DNA of 64,000 nt. Source: Ethanoligenens harbinense YUAN-3. GTDB lineage: Bacteria > Bacillota > Clostridia > Oscillospirales > Ethanoligenentaceae. How positions within the stretch are numbered: position 1 is the stretch's first letter; every line of letters starts with the position of its first letter. The notes below the pieces were generated by a model. The model ran no database searches, was not told where the DNA came from, and saw nothing but the letters and a program-made list of their open reading frames with translations. A program made the position numbers and the translations under genes. This document shows positions 1 through 9,531 of this stretch, in pieces. The stretch lies in assembly GCF_000178115.2 (NCBI RefSeq), contig NC_014828.1, positions 2,493,501 to 2,557,500 of the forward strand, written 5' to 3'.

Positions 1-324
<324 letters not shown>

Positions 325-344
325 AAACAAAGGAGTGTTACGTG

Positions 345-971
345 ATGCAAATCGCAGTGATAGAAAACAACGAAGGAAAAACCCATTCCATTTTCGAGCC
401 GGGTTTTCTTGCGGTCTACGAGCATGAGAACAAAGAGTGGAAGGAACTGAGCCGGAAAGAAAACCCCGTTCCAGATGCACAGGGTATCGCGGCCGTTCGG
501 CAATCCCTGTCGGATGTGGTGGAAAGTCTGCCCCATGTCCGCATCCTCATTGCGAGCGATCTTTCAGGCGTTGCCTTCAGCATTTTTGAAAGCGCAGGCT
601 TTGAAATCTTTTTGGTGAAGTCCGACGCCGCTTCCGCTCTCGCATCGGTGCGGAAAACCATTTTGGAGGATCAGAAAGAAAGCGAGTCCGCCAACAATGT
701 GGACATCTCACAGTTCTTTGAGCACGGGACCAACAAGGGCGATTTCGTCGTGAACCTGCAACAGGCACAGATGGCCTACCCGCAGCTATCTTCCAAAAAA
801 ATCCTGCTCGATCATGTCAAGCGGGGCGAATTCAATCGGCTCGATGTCATCGTATCCCATACGCCCAAGTGGTTCGACCGGGAGCTTCCTCTGATGGGGT
901 TCCAATACGAGACCGTCAACATCCTGCCCGATAAAAAAACTCTGCGGGTCAGCCACGCCCCTCTAATGTAA
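345..971 (+). CDS. anfO: Fe-only nitrogenase accessory protein AnfO
   Basis: The protein is about 208 residues with no signal peptide or membrane segment. The N-terminal half (MQIAVIENNEGKT, then FEPGFLAVYE and later a VRILIASDLSGVAFSIFESAGFEIF-like stretch) and the C-terminal half (GDFVVNLQQAQ, then LLDHVKRGEFNRLDVI) match my memory of the AnfO family, which is found next to the Fe-only nitrogenase genes anfHDGK. AnfO is reported to be needed for growth by Fe-only nitrogenase; its biochemical role is unclear. The ATG at 345 follows an AGGAG site by 9 bp; a GTG at 342 is an alternative start. It sits 20 bp after the nifV-like gene and 4 bp before the next gene, so the three are probably one transcript. 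Family assignment is from motif recognition, not a database search. Confidence 0.75.
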   Translation: MQIAVIENNEGKTHSIFEPGFLAVYEHENKEWKELSRKENPVPDAQGIAAVRQSLSDVVESLPHVRILIASDLSGVAFSIFESAGFEIFLVKSDAASALASVRKTILEDQKESESANNVDISQFFEHGTNKGDFVVNLQQAQMAYPQLSSKKILLDHVKRGEFNRLDVIVSHTPKWFDRELPLMGFQYETVNILPDKKTLRVSHAPLM

Positions 972-975
972 GGCG

Positions 976-1929
976 GTGCTTGCGTTGGAAACGGCCATTA
1001 CCAAATACGGCGCGTTCGAGGACATCGGCCTCTCGGATTATTTTGAGAACGGAGCGCTCAGGCGCTGCATCGTCAGGCAGGAATACAGAGTGACTCTGCC
1101 CTGCGGCACCTTCATTCCGCAATATCTGGACGACGGCAACCGGAAGAAACTGCTCAAGTCCATGACGTTTTACGCAGGCGGCGCGCTGTCCTCGTTGATC
1201 CTGCAACAGACAGAGCAGGTGCAAACCAGTCTCGGCAGCCTGCCCGCGGAGATGGTCACCTTTTATGAAAGCGGCGCGGTCAAGCGCATCTTTCCCACCT
1301 TCGGCAGCATTTCAGCTTACTGGACGGAGTCGGATGAGCAGGCTCTTTCACCCACTCTGGATTTCGATCTGCCGGTCTGCGCGTTTTCGGGCAAGGTCAT
1401 CAACATCGCCTTCTATGAGACGGGAGAGCCCAAGAGCCTGACGCTGTGGCCGGGAGATTCCGTCTTTGTCAAGACGCCCCTGGGTACCATGCAGACGCGC
1501 ATCGGTTTCTGCCTGTATCCGGATGGTTCTGTCCGATCCGTGGAGCCGCCCGTCCCCGCTGAAATCAATACGCCCATCGGCCGGATTCCGGCGTTCGACC
1601 CGGATGCGATCGCACTCGACGGCGAGGCCAATTCGCTTGTGTTTGCCCCAAACGGCGCGATCGAGTCCCTCCTGACCTGTACGGCAAAAGTCGTTGCGGC
1701 CGACCGGCATAACAAACAAACCGTCCACGCGCCCGCTTTTCAAAGCAGTTTCTATTTTGACGACAGGCAGGCGGTCGCGCCGATGAAGGTCCGGTTTTCC
1801 GACGGTATAGTTTCGTTCGGGAGACGAAAAGGCCCGGCGGCTGCCGTATATGACATAGACGGGAGCGCCTTCCGAATCGAACCGGTCAGCATTGCCCACT
1901 GCGCGAACATCTGCGACGCATGCGAGTGA
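976..1929 (+). CDS. MORN/YwqK-like repeat protein of unknown function
   Basis: I do not recognise a named family for this 317-residue protein, which starts at GTG 976 just after anfO. A motif of the form (F/Y)xxxGxx(K/R)S recurs about six times: YFENGALRR, FYAGGALSS, FYESGAVKR, FYETGEPKS, LYPDGSVRS and FAPNGAIES. This pattern resembles MORN_2/YwqK-type beta-hairpin repeats. The extreme C-terminus is cysteine-rich (HCANICDACE), which could bind a metal or cluster. There is no signal peptide or membrane segment, so it should be cytoplasmic. The 4-bp gap to anfO suggests translational coupling and therefore a role linked to the alternative nitrogenase, but this is inference only. A TTG at 985 is an alternative start. 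Confidence 0.6.
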   Translation: MLALETAITKYGAFEDIGLSDYFENGALRRCIVRQEYRVTLPCGTFIPQYLDDGNRKKLLKSMTFYAGGALSSLILQQTEQVQTSLGSLPAEMVTFYESGAVKRIFPTFGSISAYWTESDEQALSPTLDFDLPVCAFSGKVINIAFYETGEPKSLTLWPGDSVFVKTPLGTMQTRIGFCLYPDGSVRSVEPPVPAEINTPIGRIPAFDPDAIALDGEANSLVFAPNGAIESLLTCTAKVVAADRHNKQTVHAPAFQSSFYFDDRQAVAPMKVRFSDGIVSFGRRKGPAAAVYDIDGSAFRIEPVSIAHCANICDACE

Positions 1930-2224
1930 CCCGAACAGACGAAACGCGCCGGCGCCACCTGGCAGGAAAACGATCGGCCGTTCCGCGAAAGCATACGGGC
2001 AAACACCTGCCGGAGCGATTACCCGAACCAATCAAACTGCCATGGGACGTGCAGCTAATTATGCGGAGCTCTCTTTCTGCTATCAATCGTAAATCGCTTT
2101 TTAACAACAGGCAAAACGGCTGATGCAAAACGCCCAGCCGGCCTGTATCCACAAGATTCCACCCAAAGCCCTCTCTGGTTTCGGCCCGTTTTATGCCTTG
2201 CATATACTGAAAGGAATGGTTGCC

Positions 2225-3310
2225 ATGATCAAGACAAACAAAACATCCGTTACGAAAAGCAGAGCGATTGCGCTCATGCTGGCGGCGCTGCTTGCACTCT
2301 GTGCCACAGAATGCCGAACGGCGACCACTTCCTCCACGGCTTCGTCGGAAGCTTCGCAGTCGGCAACGCAGGTGATAACCGATTTGGCGGGCAGAAAAAA
2401 CACATTGCCCAAAAACATCACCAGAATATCCATTGTCCACCCCATTCCATGTCAAATGGTTTGGAGGCTTGCGCCAAATAAACTTGCAAGCGTGGACAAG
2501 CAATTTGACGACCGACTCGAATTTATGAACGCCGCGGAGCAGAAAAGAATCAAAGCGCTTCCTGTCACAGGCGAGTTTCACAGTGGCTTGAGCGCGGAAC
2601 AGATCATTTCCGTGAACCCACAGGTTGTTGTTTCATTGACCAAAGATACGGATATCGACACCGAGCAAAAAAGCTTTAACATTCCCGTCGTGGCCGCTTC
2701 CAAAGACACCCTTCCGGATATTGCAAAATCATGGCGCTTCATCGGCAAACTTGTGGGAAATGAAAAAGAAGGCAACGCACTGGGCGACTATTGGGACAGC
2801 ACCGTCAAAATGGTCACGGCCCAAACCTCCAAGATCAAAAAAAACAATAAGTTAAAGGTCTATTACGCACAATCGACGGTGACGAATACGGTTGGAACCA
2901 AGACCATCATGGCGTCCGTGATTGATCTCGCCGGCGGCATCAGTTTTATGGAAGAAAACACACAGAAAGATTCAGACGCGACCAATGAATCCATCCCGGT
3001 CTCCATGGAAGATATCTGTAAATGGGACCCGGATGTAATCATCACGGCAACCGAGAGCGGCAAGGAGCAAATTCTGGCAAGCAGTATGTGGAAAAACATG
3101 TCGGCTGTCAAAAACAACCGCGTATACGCTTCAACAAAATATGAGATGCTTGACCGCACGCAGTCTCTGATGGGCCTGTTATGGACGGCAAAAACACTTT
3201 ATCCATCACAAATAACATATGATTTGAATAAAGAAGTCCGAACATTTTATTCAAAGGTCTACCTTGACAACAATGTGACCGACGATGAGATCACAAAGCC
3301 AAACAGCTGA
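2225..3310 (+). CDS. ABC transporter substrate-binding protein, iron/metal-complex type
   Basis: The protein has 361 residues from ATG 2225, which follows AAAGGAA by about 9 bp; the frame is open upstream to 2123 but without a better start. Residues 1-25 form a hydrophobic export signal with a cysteine near the cleavage site, though the lipobox is not canonical. A Ser/Thr/Ala linker follows, then VITDLAGRKNTLP, LSAEQIISVNPQVVV and later WDPDVIITA, the pattern of the Peripla_BP_2 (BtuF/FhuD-like) fold used for iron chelates, cobalamin and some oxyanions. No permease or ATPase gene is adjacent, so it must work with a transporter encoded elsewhere. Location next to Fe-only nitrogenase genes makes iron or molybdate plausible ligands, but the ligand is not readable from sequence. 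Confidence 0.7.
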   Translation: MIKTNKTSVTKSRAIALMLAALLALCATECRTATTSSTASSEASQSATQVITDLAGRKNTLPKNITRISIVHPIPCQMVWRLAPNKLASVDKQFDDRLEFMNAAEQKRIKALPVTGEFHSGLSAEQIISVNPQVVVSLTKDTDIDTEQKSFNIPVVAASKDTLPDIAKSWRFIGKLVGNEKEGNALGDYWDSTVKMVTAQTSKIKKNNKLKVYYAQSTVTNTVGTKTIMASVIDLAGGISFMEENTQKDSDATNESIPVSMEDICKWDPDVIITATESGKEQILASSMWKNMSAVKNNRVYASTKYEMLDRTQSLMGLLWTAKTLYPSQITYDLNKEVRTFYSKVYLDNNVTDDEITKPNS

Positions 3311-3326
3311 AAAGCCGCATAACGAA

Positions 3327-3354
3327 AACGGGCCGTTCAACAGGAGGGCCCGTT
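3327..3354 (+). terminator. Hairpin after the substrate-binding protein gene
   Basis: AACGGGCC at 3327-3334 pairs with GGCCCGTT at 3347-3354 around a 12-nt loop, 17 bp after the stop codon at 3310. No T-tract follows, so it may be an RNA-stabilising 3' hairpin rather than a true intrinsic terminator. Confidence 0.5.
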
Positions 3355-3490
3355 GAAATGGGGCGGGAAGAAACCGCAACGTTCCGGGAAACGTCCAAGC
3401 TCAAACAAACTTTAGGTTGTGAGAATATCGCAAGCTCCGTTTTTCTTTCTTTGGGGGATTCAACCTCCTCTCCGACCTACAGCGCCTTTC

Positions 3491-3541
3491 AAACAAAACA
3501 AACGGGCTGCTTTATGTTCAAGCAGCCCGTTTGTTTTGTTT
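3491..3541. terminator. Strong bidirectional intrinsic terminator
   Basis: A perfect 21-bp inverted repeat (3491-3511 against 3521-3541) encloses a 9-nt loop. The core is GGGCTGCT/AGCAGCCC and the outer arms are A-rich on the left and T-rich on the right, so both strands carry a T-tract after the GC core. It closes the nitrogenase-side transcript. Confidence 0.85.
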
Positions 3542-3549
3542 GAAAACGC

Positions 3550-3718
3550 GAATTCGCCGCCGGGGCATCGAGCGACGGGTTAAATACATGGACGTTCTTC
3601 TCGTTGAGGTGGTCGAGCGCGACGCGCAGCGCTTCCTCAAGCTGAAAATCGGCAGAACGCATGTTCGAGATCGTATGACCGAAAGCGATAGAGAATTTTA
3701 AGGTGCCCGCTTGTTCTG
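3550..3718 (-). pseudogene. Remnant of a GGDEF-like C-terminus (copy A)
   Basis: On the minus strand an open stretch of about 56 codons contains FGHTISNMRSADFQLEEALR and HLNEKNVHVFNPSLDAP, with an in-frame stop on its N-terminal side and no start. The spacing of a hydrophobic strand, EEALRxAL and NEKNxxxFxP resembles the last helix and strand of GGDEF domains, but this assignment is tentative. A clearly related remnant lies at about 10985-11134, sharing the 18-bp block ATCGAGCGACGGGTTAAA. Both copies lie just after a strong terminator hairpin and next to a large unrelated gene. The rest of the 3.31-3.96 kb gap holds two hairpins and nothing else I recognise. Confidence 0.45.
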
Positions 3719-3961
3719 ACCATGATTATCCCGCCGCCTCCAATCTTCCCGGTCGAAATTTTCGGGCAGAACGGCCTGATATGGTACGGGTTTCTAATAG
3801 TACCCGCAGCGGGTAGTATTCTCCAATTTACATAATCATTACCAAATCTATACTTGTCCAGGGTGGTTTGGATGGCCGAAAAACTTTAATCTAGAAGATA
3901 AGGCCTGACAAGGCCGTACTTTTGGCAACAGAGAGAGGATGGAACAAAAAGGAGAAAAGCA

Positions 3962-6900
3962 ATGAAGAAAAAGCACCAGAGAAACCGAGTCGTTTCGCTT
4001 TTTATGGCGTTCGCATTGATATGCGCGACTTGCATGACTTTGCCCGAAAAGGCGCTGGCGGTTTCCAACCCGCTTGCGCAGTGGGTATTTACGGCCAACC
4101 CGACGGACACGTCGGTTACGCCGGCAAACGCGTCATTTGCGGCGACGGGCAGCGGCTCCGACGGAGCGAAGATGACCATTGTGGCCGGGAACGCCTGGGG
4201 GACATCGGGCAAAACGTTCATCGGCACGAACGGGTGGGATAACGGCTCGGGTACGAAATACTGGGAATTTGACGTTCCCGCGGGCGCCAGCGCTACCGGG
4301 ATGACTTTTTCGGCCCAGATCCAGGTTTCCAAGACGGCGCCGAAATACTGGAAAGTGCAAGCCTCGGCAAACGGGCTCGATTATTCGGATGTCACCAACG
4401 GCAAATTCCAGTCCGTGAGCAGCATGGCCGATATCCAGTTTGCCGACGCCGGCACCACGGCGCTGCCGCTGCCCGATTACACCAAAAGCGTGCGGGTGAC
4501 GCCGTTTGACAACACACCGTTCGACAACACGAATTATTCCACCGTGCAGGCGGGCGGCGTCAGCTACATCAATAACATTGTTATCACGGGCAGTCTGGGG
4601 GCGCAGGCCCCGACCAGCAAGATCTCGCCGGTCACGGCGCAGACCAGCGTTACGCCCGGGGAGAACAACTCGGTGCCTTCCGGCACGACGGTGACGCTTG
4701 CCTGCGCCACCGCCGGCGCGCAGATCTATTACACCATAAACGGCGGGGCTGTTCAGGTCTATGCGCAGCCGATCAAGCTGACGGAAAACACCAGCATCAG
4801 CGCCTATGCCGTGGCAGGCGGTGAGAAGAGCGATCCATACAGCTTTTCTTATACGGTTTCCAGCGCGTCGGCCACTGCTATTTCTGCCGTGCGCGGCATG
4901 GCGAACGGCGCGGCGGCCACCGTGTCGGGCGTGGTCACGCGCGTGGTGAACAGCAGCACCATGTATGTGCAGGACTCCACGGGCGGCATCTGCGTGTTCG
5001 GCGGCAGCTTCACGGCCGCGGATTATCCGGGCGGTACACCGGTGACCGTGAGCGGCACGGTGAATAACTATCAGGGTGTGATGGAGCTGACCAATTCCTC
5101 CAGCACCGCCAAGGACCTCACCGTCACCAAAACAGGCGGATCGCTTGCGCCGATCACGCCCGCCGTGGTCGCCCTTTCGGATTTCAGCAGCAATCCTTCC
5201 AAATATGAAGGCCAGCTGATCCAGATTCAGAGCGCGACGCTGAAGGTGAGCGGATCGAGCTATTCTCTCACCAGCGGGAGCACGAGCGTCCCGCTTTACA
5301 GCAAAAACGGATCAAAAGTTTCCGCCGCGGACGGCAGCACGGTGAACGCCGCCGGTATCGCGACGATCTACAAGAGTGCGGCCGAACTTCTGTTTGCGGA
5401 CGCGGCCGACCTCACCGCTGCCGGCGGCAGTACGACCGGTACCGCCATTTCCGCCGCGCGCGGCATGGCGAACGGCGCGGCGGCAACCGTGTCGGGCGTG
5501 GTCACGCGCGTGGTGAACAGCAGCACCATGTATGTGCAGGACTCCACGGGCGGCATCTGCGTGTTCGGCGGCAGCTTCACGGCCGCGGATTATCCGAGCG
5601 GTACGCCGGTGACCGTGAGCGGCACGGTGAATAACTATCAGGGTGTGATGGAGCTGACCAATTCCTCCAGCACAGCCAAGGACCTCACCGTCACCAAAAC
5701 AGGCGGATCGCTTGCGCCCATTACACCCGCCGTGGTCGCCCTTTCGGATTTCAGCAGCAATCCCTCCAAATATGAAGGACAGCTGATCCAGATCCAGAAC
5801 GCGACGTTAAAGGTGAGCGGCTCGAGCTATTCTCTCACCAGCGGGAGCACGAGCGTCCCGCTTTACAGCAAAAACGGATCAAAAGTTTCCGCCGCGGACG
5901 GCAGCACGGTGAACGCCGCCGGTATCGCGACGGTCTACAAGAGTGCGGCCGAACTTCTGTTCGCGGACGCGGCCGACCTCACCGCTGCCGGCGGCTCCGG
6001 CGGCAATTCAGGCAACACCTCCGGCCAGGTCGCGGCGGTGGAAGCCACGCCGGGCAGCGGTGCGGTGGTAAACGTGGGCGATTCGATCACCCTGAGCACG
6101 ACCACGGACGGTGCCTCCATTAAATACAAGCTCAACGGCGCGTCCGCTTACAGCGATTACACCGGGCCGATCAAGATTACGGAGCTGCCGCTGACCATCT
6201 CGGCCTACGCCGTCAAAACCGGCATAAAAGACAGCATCAAGACCACTATCACGTATGACGCGCCCTACAGCGGCACCTACAACCTCTATTTTGGGCAGCT
6301 GCATTCCCACACCACGCTTTCCGACGGGCAGGGCACCGTGGAACAGGCATTCGCGCACGCCTCACAGGTGGAGAATCTTGACTTTCTGGCCGTGACGGAT
6401 CACTCCAATTATTTCGAAAGCGCGACCGACGCCACCAACCACGTCAACACCATCCTCGACAGCAGCAACAACGCGAAGTGGAACGAGGGACATCAATCGG
6501 CGGCGGACATCACCAGCCAGCAGATCGACAAAGGGAACGTCTCCGACCCCTCTGCCCGCTTTTTGGGCCTCTATGGGTATGAGATGACTTGGAGCGACGG
6601 TTCCGGTCACATCAACACCTTTAATACCCCAGGCTTTGAGGATCGACAGAATCCCTATTACGACAACAATGCGCAGTCCGCCAGCGACCCGAGCGGACTG
6701 CAGAAATATTACGACACACTCACCACGGTTCCGCAGTCCGCCTCGCAGTTTAATCACCCGGGTACGACCTTCGGCGATTTCTATGATTTCGCGGACTACA
6801 GCCCGGCGTATGACAGCCTGATGGACATGGTGGAAGTAGGCAACGGTGAAGGCCCTATCCGCGGTGCGGGATACTTCCCATCCTACGAATACTACACCCG

Positions 6901-9436
6901 CGCGCTGGACAAGGGCTGGCATGTGGCCCCCACCAACAACCAGGACAACCACAGGGGCAACTGGGGCGACGCGAACACGGCCAGAAGCGTCATCTTGGCA
7001 AAGGATCTTTCCACATCCAGCCTGTATGATGCCATGCACCAGCGCCGGATGTATGCCACGGAAGACAACGACCTGAGCATCCAGTACACCTTGAACGGGC
7101 AGGTTATGGGCAGCGTCCTTTCCGTCAAATCGGGCGCCCCTATTACCCTCAAGGCGGACCTTTCCGACCCCACCGACAAAAGCATCGGCATGGTGCAGGT
7201 TATTTCCAATGGCGGCCGCGTGGTAGCCAGCAAAACGCTGGATACCAACAAGGGATCGGTCGAATTTGACCTTTCCAATGATTACTCCTATTACTACCTG
7301 CGCGTCACCGAGCCGGACGCCGACATCGCCGTAACGGCTCCGGTGTGGACAAACGATGTGGATAAAGCCGGCATCGCCTCCACCACATCGGACACCAGTC
7401 TCCCGGTGAAAGGCGAGGCGGTCACCATCACCACTTCGCTGTACAACAACGAGCAGGTTCCGATGCAGTTGGAATCGCTCCAGTACAGCATCGGCGGCCA
7501 GGTGATCCAAACGGTCCCGGGCAGCCAGCTGAACGGCGGGCAAAGCATCGCCTCGCTCGGCACCGCCCAGTATCAGTTCTCCTACACACCGGCCAACGCC
7601 GGAGACCAAACGGTGGACGTAACGCTCACGGCCAACGAAAACGGCGTAGAGAAAACCTATACCGGCACCCTACAGCTGAGTGTGGCCGACCCGAAAACGG
7701 TGACGCGCGTGCTCATCGACGGCACCCATTTTAACAGCTATGTGGACGGCTACTACGCAGGCAACATGAACAATTTCACGCAGATCGCCGCGAATGTGGG
7801 CGCACAGGTCAAGATTGCGACCGACGCCAGCCAGATCACGCCGGATGTGCTGAAAACCATCCAACTGCTTGTCATCACTTCGCCGGCCACACAGGGCGGC
7901 ACCACGAAAGCCGGCACGGCTTACACGCCCCAAACGTTCAGCAGTGATTTCATCTCCATGGTGAAGGATTATGTGGCTGGCGGCGGCAGGGTTGTTGTCT
8001 GCGGCACGTCCGATTACGGCGACGGCGCCGGCGAATACAAAGCCTCCACACAGATCAACAATCTGCTCACAGGCATCGGGGCCACCGCACGGGTTCGCGC
8101 GGACGAGATGAAGGATGATGTGACCAACGGCGGGCAGAACTACCGGCTTTATCTCCAGAATTTCAGCAGCACGGCGTCTCTGCTGAACGGGGTGGTCACC
8201 GGCAGCAGCGGGCAGGAATACAGCGCGTACAGCGGCTGCTCAGTCAACCCCGGTGCGGGCGCCTCTCTGGTGACGGGTTTTGATACTACTTATGCGGACG
8301 TGTCGTCCCCATCCGCCTCCAATGTCGGCACCGTCACGGTTCAAAAGGGCAGCCACCCGGTCGCCCTTTCAGAGGAGACGGTTGGCAAGGGCGAGGTCGT
8401 TACCTCCGGCACCATTCTGCTGTCCGACTTTGAGATCAAGGCCACCAAAGACAACAACTGGGATCTGCCATATGCCAACTACAACATCATGTCTAATCTG
8501 CTGAAAGAGACGCAGGTCAGCATTCCCATTACCAACATCGCGGATATCCGACAGAACGGAAAAGACGGCGACGTTTATGCGGTGGAAGGCACTGTGACGG
8601 TGGGAACCGAACAGCCCAACGCCTTCACCGATACCCTGTATCTTCAGGACGGCACCGGCGGTATGGATGTTTACCCCATCGCAAACGGAAGCGGTATTAA
8701 GGTGGGAGAAAAGATCCGCGTCATCGGGCATGTTTCCAGCTACCAGGGTGACAAGGAACTGAAGATCGGCTCCGGTGTCGAAGGCTATGAAGTGCTGGAT
8801 TCCAGCATCCATCCGCTGGCGCCTACCGCAATGAGCGCCAAAGACGCCATGGACTACGATCAGAACGGCGGCAAATTGGTCAGCGTGACCGGCACCGTTT
8901 CCAATGTGCAGCAGGATGGGGGCGCCATCCAAAGTTTCATCCTGAACGACGGCAGCAACGCGAACGGCGCCCGCATCTTTATTAATGGATACATCGACCC
9001 GAATGTCAGCCTGAGCAATGTTGTGCAGGAGGGAACCACCGTAACGGCAGTAGGTGTGGTGTACACCGACCCCAACGGCGTGAGCCTGCGCGTGCGTGAC
9101 AAAAACGAGATCGTACCGGTTCAGACCGGCACGCCGGGCGGCGGCACATCAAGCAGTGCTTCCTCCGGCAACAGTTCTGCGGGCGGCGGCACATCGGGCA
9201 GTGCTTCCTCCGGCAACAGTTCTGCGGGCGGCGGCACATCGAACAGTGCTTCCTCCGGCAACAGTTCTGCGGGCGGCGGCACATCGGGCAGTGCTTCCTC
9301 CTCCGCGCCGTCCGGCACGGTAAGCAACCCCGACACCGGCACCGGTGCCTGGACGTTTGGCCTGTCCCTGTCCATCGTCGTGCTGGCGGCAGTCCTTGCC
9401 GCGGGCTGGCTGACGATGCGCAGGCGCACGCACTGA
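3962..9436 (+). CDS. Giant cell-wall-anchored PHP-domain metallohydrolase (CehA/McbA-like)
   Basis: The protein has 1,824 residues from ATG 3962, preceded by AAGGAG at 7 bp. Residues 1-33 are a Sec signal. In order: a beta-rich N-domain; a chitobiase-C-like module (about 221-299); two near-identical YhcR-type OB-fold modules (about 306-494 and 495-683); a second chitobiase-C-like module (692-768); a PHP-type phosphoesterase domain (773-1040) with LHSHTTLSDG, VTDHSNYF, FNHPGTTFGD and NQDNHRGNWGD supplying metal-binding His and Asp; a DUF4350/glutaminase-like fold (about 1244-1513); another OB-fold pair (about 1522-1720); a Gly/Ser-rich linker; and a sorting signal with NPDTG at 1789-1793, a hydrophobic helix and MRRRTH. 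The family suggests extracellular phosphoester hydrolysis, possibly on nucleic acid or wall polymers; the substrate is not readable. It should be covalently anchored by a sortase that is not encoded in the window. Confidence 0.85.
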   Translation: MKKKHQRNRVVSLFMAFALICATCMTLPEKALAVSNPLAQWVFTANPTDTSVTPANASFAATGSGSDGAKMTIVAGNAWGTSGKTFIGTNGWDNGSGTKYWEFDVPAGASATGMTFSAQIQVSKTAPKYWKVQASANGLDYSDVTNGKFQSVSSMADIQFADAGTTALPLPDYTKSVRVTPFDNTPFDNTNYSTVQAGGVSYINNIVITGSLGAQAPTSKISPVTAQTSVTPGENNSVPSGTTVTLACATAGAQIYYTINGGAVQVYAQPIKLTENTSISAYAVAGGEKSDPYSFSYTVSSASATAISAVRGMANGAAATVSGVVTRVVNSSTMYVQDSTGGICVFGGSFTAADYPGGTPVTVSGTVNNYQGVMELTNSSSTAKDLTVTKTGGSLAPITPAVVALSDFSSNPSKYEGQLIQIQSATLKVSGSSYSLTSGSTSVPLYSKNGSKVSAADGSTVNAAGIATIYKSAAELLFADAADLTAAGGSTTGTAISAARGMANGAAATVSGVVTRVVNSSTMYVQDSTGGICVFGGSFTAADYPSGTPVTVSGTVNNYQGVMELTNSSSTAKDLTVTKTGGSLAPITPAVVALSDFSSNPSKYEGQLIQIQNATLKVSGSSYSLTSGSTSVPLYSKNGSKVSAADGSTVNAAGIATVYKSAAELLFADAADLTAAGGSGGNSGNTSGQVAAVEATPGSGAVVNVGDSITLSTTTDGASIKYKLNGASAYSDYTGPIKITELPLTISAYAVKTGIKDSIKTTITYDAPYSGTYNLYFGQLHSHTTLSDGQGTVEQAFAHASQVENLDFLAVTDHSNYFESATDATNHVNTILDSSNNAKWNEGHQSAADITSQQIDKGNVSDPSARFLGLYGYEMTWSDGSGHINTFNTPGFEDRQNPYYDNNAQSASDPSGLQKYYDTLTTVPQSASQFNHPGTTFGDFYDFADYSPAYDSLMDMVEVGNGEGPIRGAGYFPSYEYYTRALDKGWHVAPTNNQDNHRGNWGDANTARSVILAKDLSTSSLYDAMHQRRMYATEDNDLSIQYTLNGQVMGSVLSVKSGAPITLKADLSDPTDKSIGMVQVISNGGRVVASKTLDTNKGSVEFDLSNDYSYYYLRVTEPDADIAVTAPVWTNDVDKAGIASTTSDTSLPVKGEAVTITTSLYNNEQVPMQLESLQYSIGGQVIQTVPGSQLNGGQSIASLGTAQYQFSYTPANAGDQTVDVTLTANENGVEKTYTGTLQLSVADPKTVTRVLIDGTHFNSYVDGYYAGNMNNFTQIAANVGAQVKIATDASQITPDVLKTIQLLVITSPATQGGTTKAGTAYTPQTFSSDFISMVKDYVAGGGRVVVCGTSDYGDGAGEYKASTQINNLLTGIGATARVRADEMKDDVTNGGQNYRLYLQNFSSTASLLNGVVTGSSGQEYSAYSGCSVNPGAGASLVTGFDTTYADVSSPSASNVGTVTVQKGSHPVALSEETVGKGEVVTSGTILLSDFEIKATKDNNWDLPYANYNIMSNLLKETQVSIPITNIADIRQNGKDGDVYAVEGTVTVGTEQPNAFTDTLYLQDGTGGMDVYPIANGSGIKVGEKIRVIGHVSSYQGDKELKIGSGVEGYEVLDSSIHPLAPTAMSAKDAMDYDQNGGKLVSVTGTVSNVQQDGGAIQSFILNDGSNANGARIFINGYIDPNVSLSNVVQEGTTVTAVGVVYTDPNGVSLRVRDKNEIVPVQTGTPGGGTSSSASSGNSSAGGGTSGSASSGNSSAGGGTSNSASSGNSSAGGGTSGSASSSAPSGTVSNPDTGTGAWTFGLSLSIVVLAAVLAAGWLTMRRRTH
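4877..6010 (+). repeat. Tandem 567-bp intragenic duplication (two OB-fold modules)
   Basis: Bases 4877-5443 and 5444-6010 are two in-frame copies of 189 codons, nearly identical at DNA level with mainly synonymous changes. Each encodes a YhcR-like OB-fold module starting at the AISA(V/A)RGMANGAAATVSG motif. The similarity suggests a recent duplication or ongoing gene conversion. Confidence 0.9.
9133..9310 (+). repeat. 45-bp tandem repeat encoding a Gly/Ser-rich linker
   Basis: About four copies of a 45-bp unit encode the 15-residue pattern AGGGTSGSASSGNSS with single-residue variants. It lies between the last folded module and the NPDTG sorting signal and probably spans the peptidoglycan. 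Copy number could vary between strains by slippage. Confidence 0.9.
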
Positions 9437-9473
9437 CCGGCTTTTCCAAATATCAAGCAATAAAAAATAACGC

Positions 9474-9508
9474 AAAACTGCCTGCATTGGATTAATGCCG
9501 GCGGTTTT
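9474..9508 (+). terminator. Intrinsic terminator after the PHP surface protein
   Basis: The 15-nt arms 9474-9488 and 9494-9508 pair with one G-U pair and one mismatch around a 5-nt loop (GGATT), followed by GTGTTTTGTG. It lies 38 bp after the stop and 24 bp before the next start, so it could be partial read-through control. Confidence 0.6.
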
Positions 9509-9531
9509 GTGTTTTGTGAACAGGTGTAAAA

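Noticed and set aside
6362-7609. A 415-codon open frame on the minus strand
   Set aside because: It is antisense to the PHP domain of the wall-anchored protein, whose reading frame has conserved catalytic motifs. The antisense product has no recognisable domain.
9133-9310. CRISPR-like direct repeats
   Set aside because: The 45-bp units are contiguous, in frame and encode a Gly/Ser linker; there are no spacers and no cas genes in the window.
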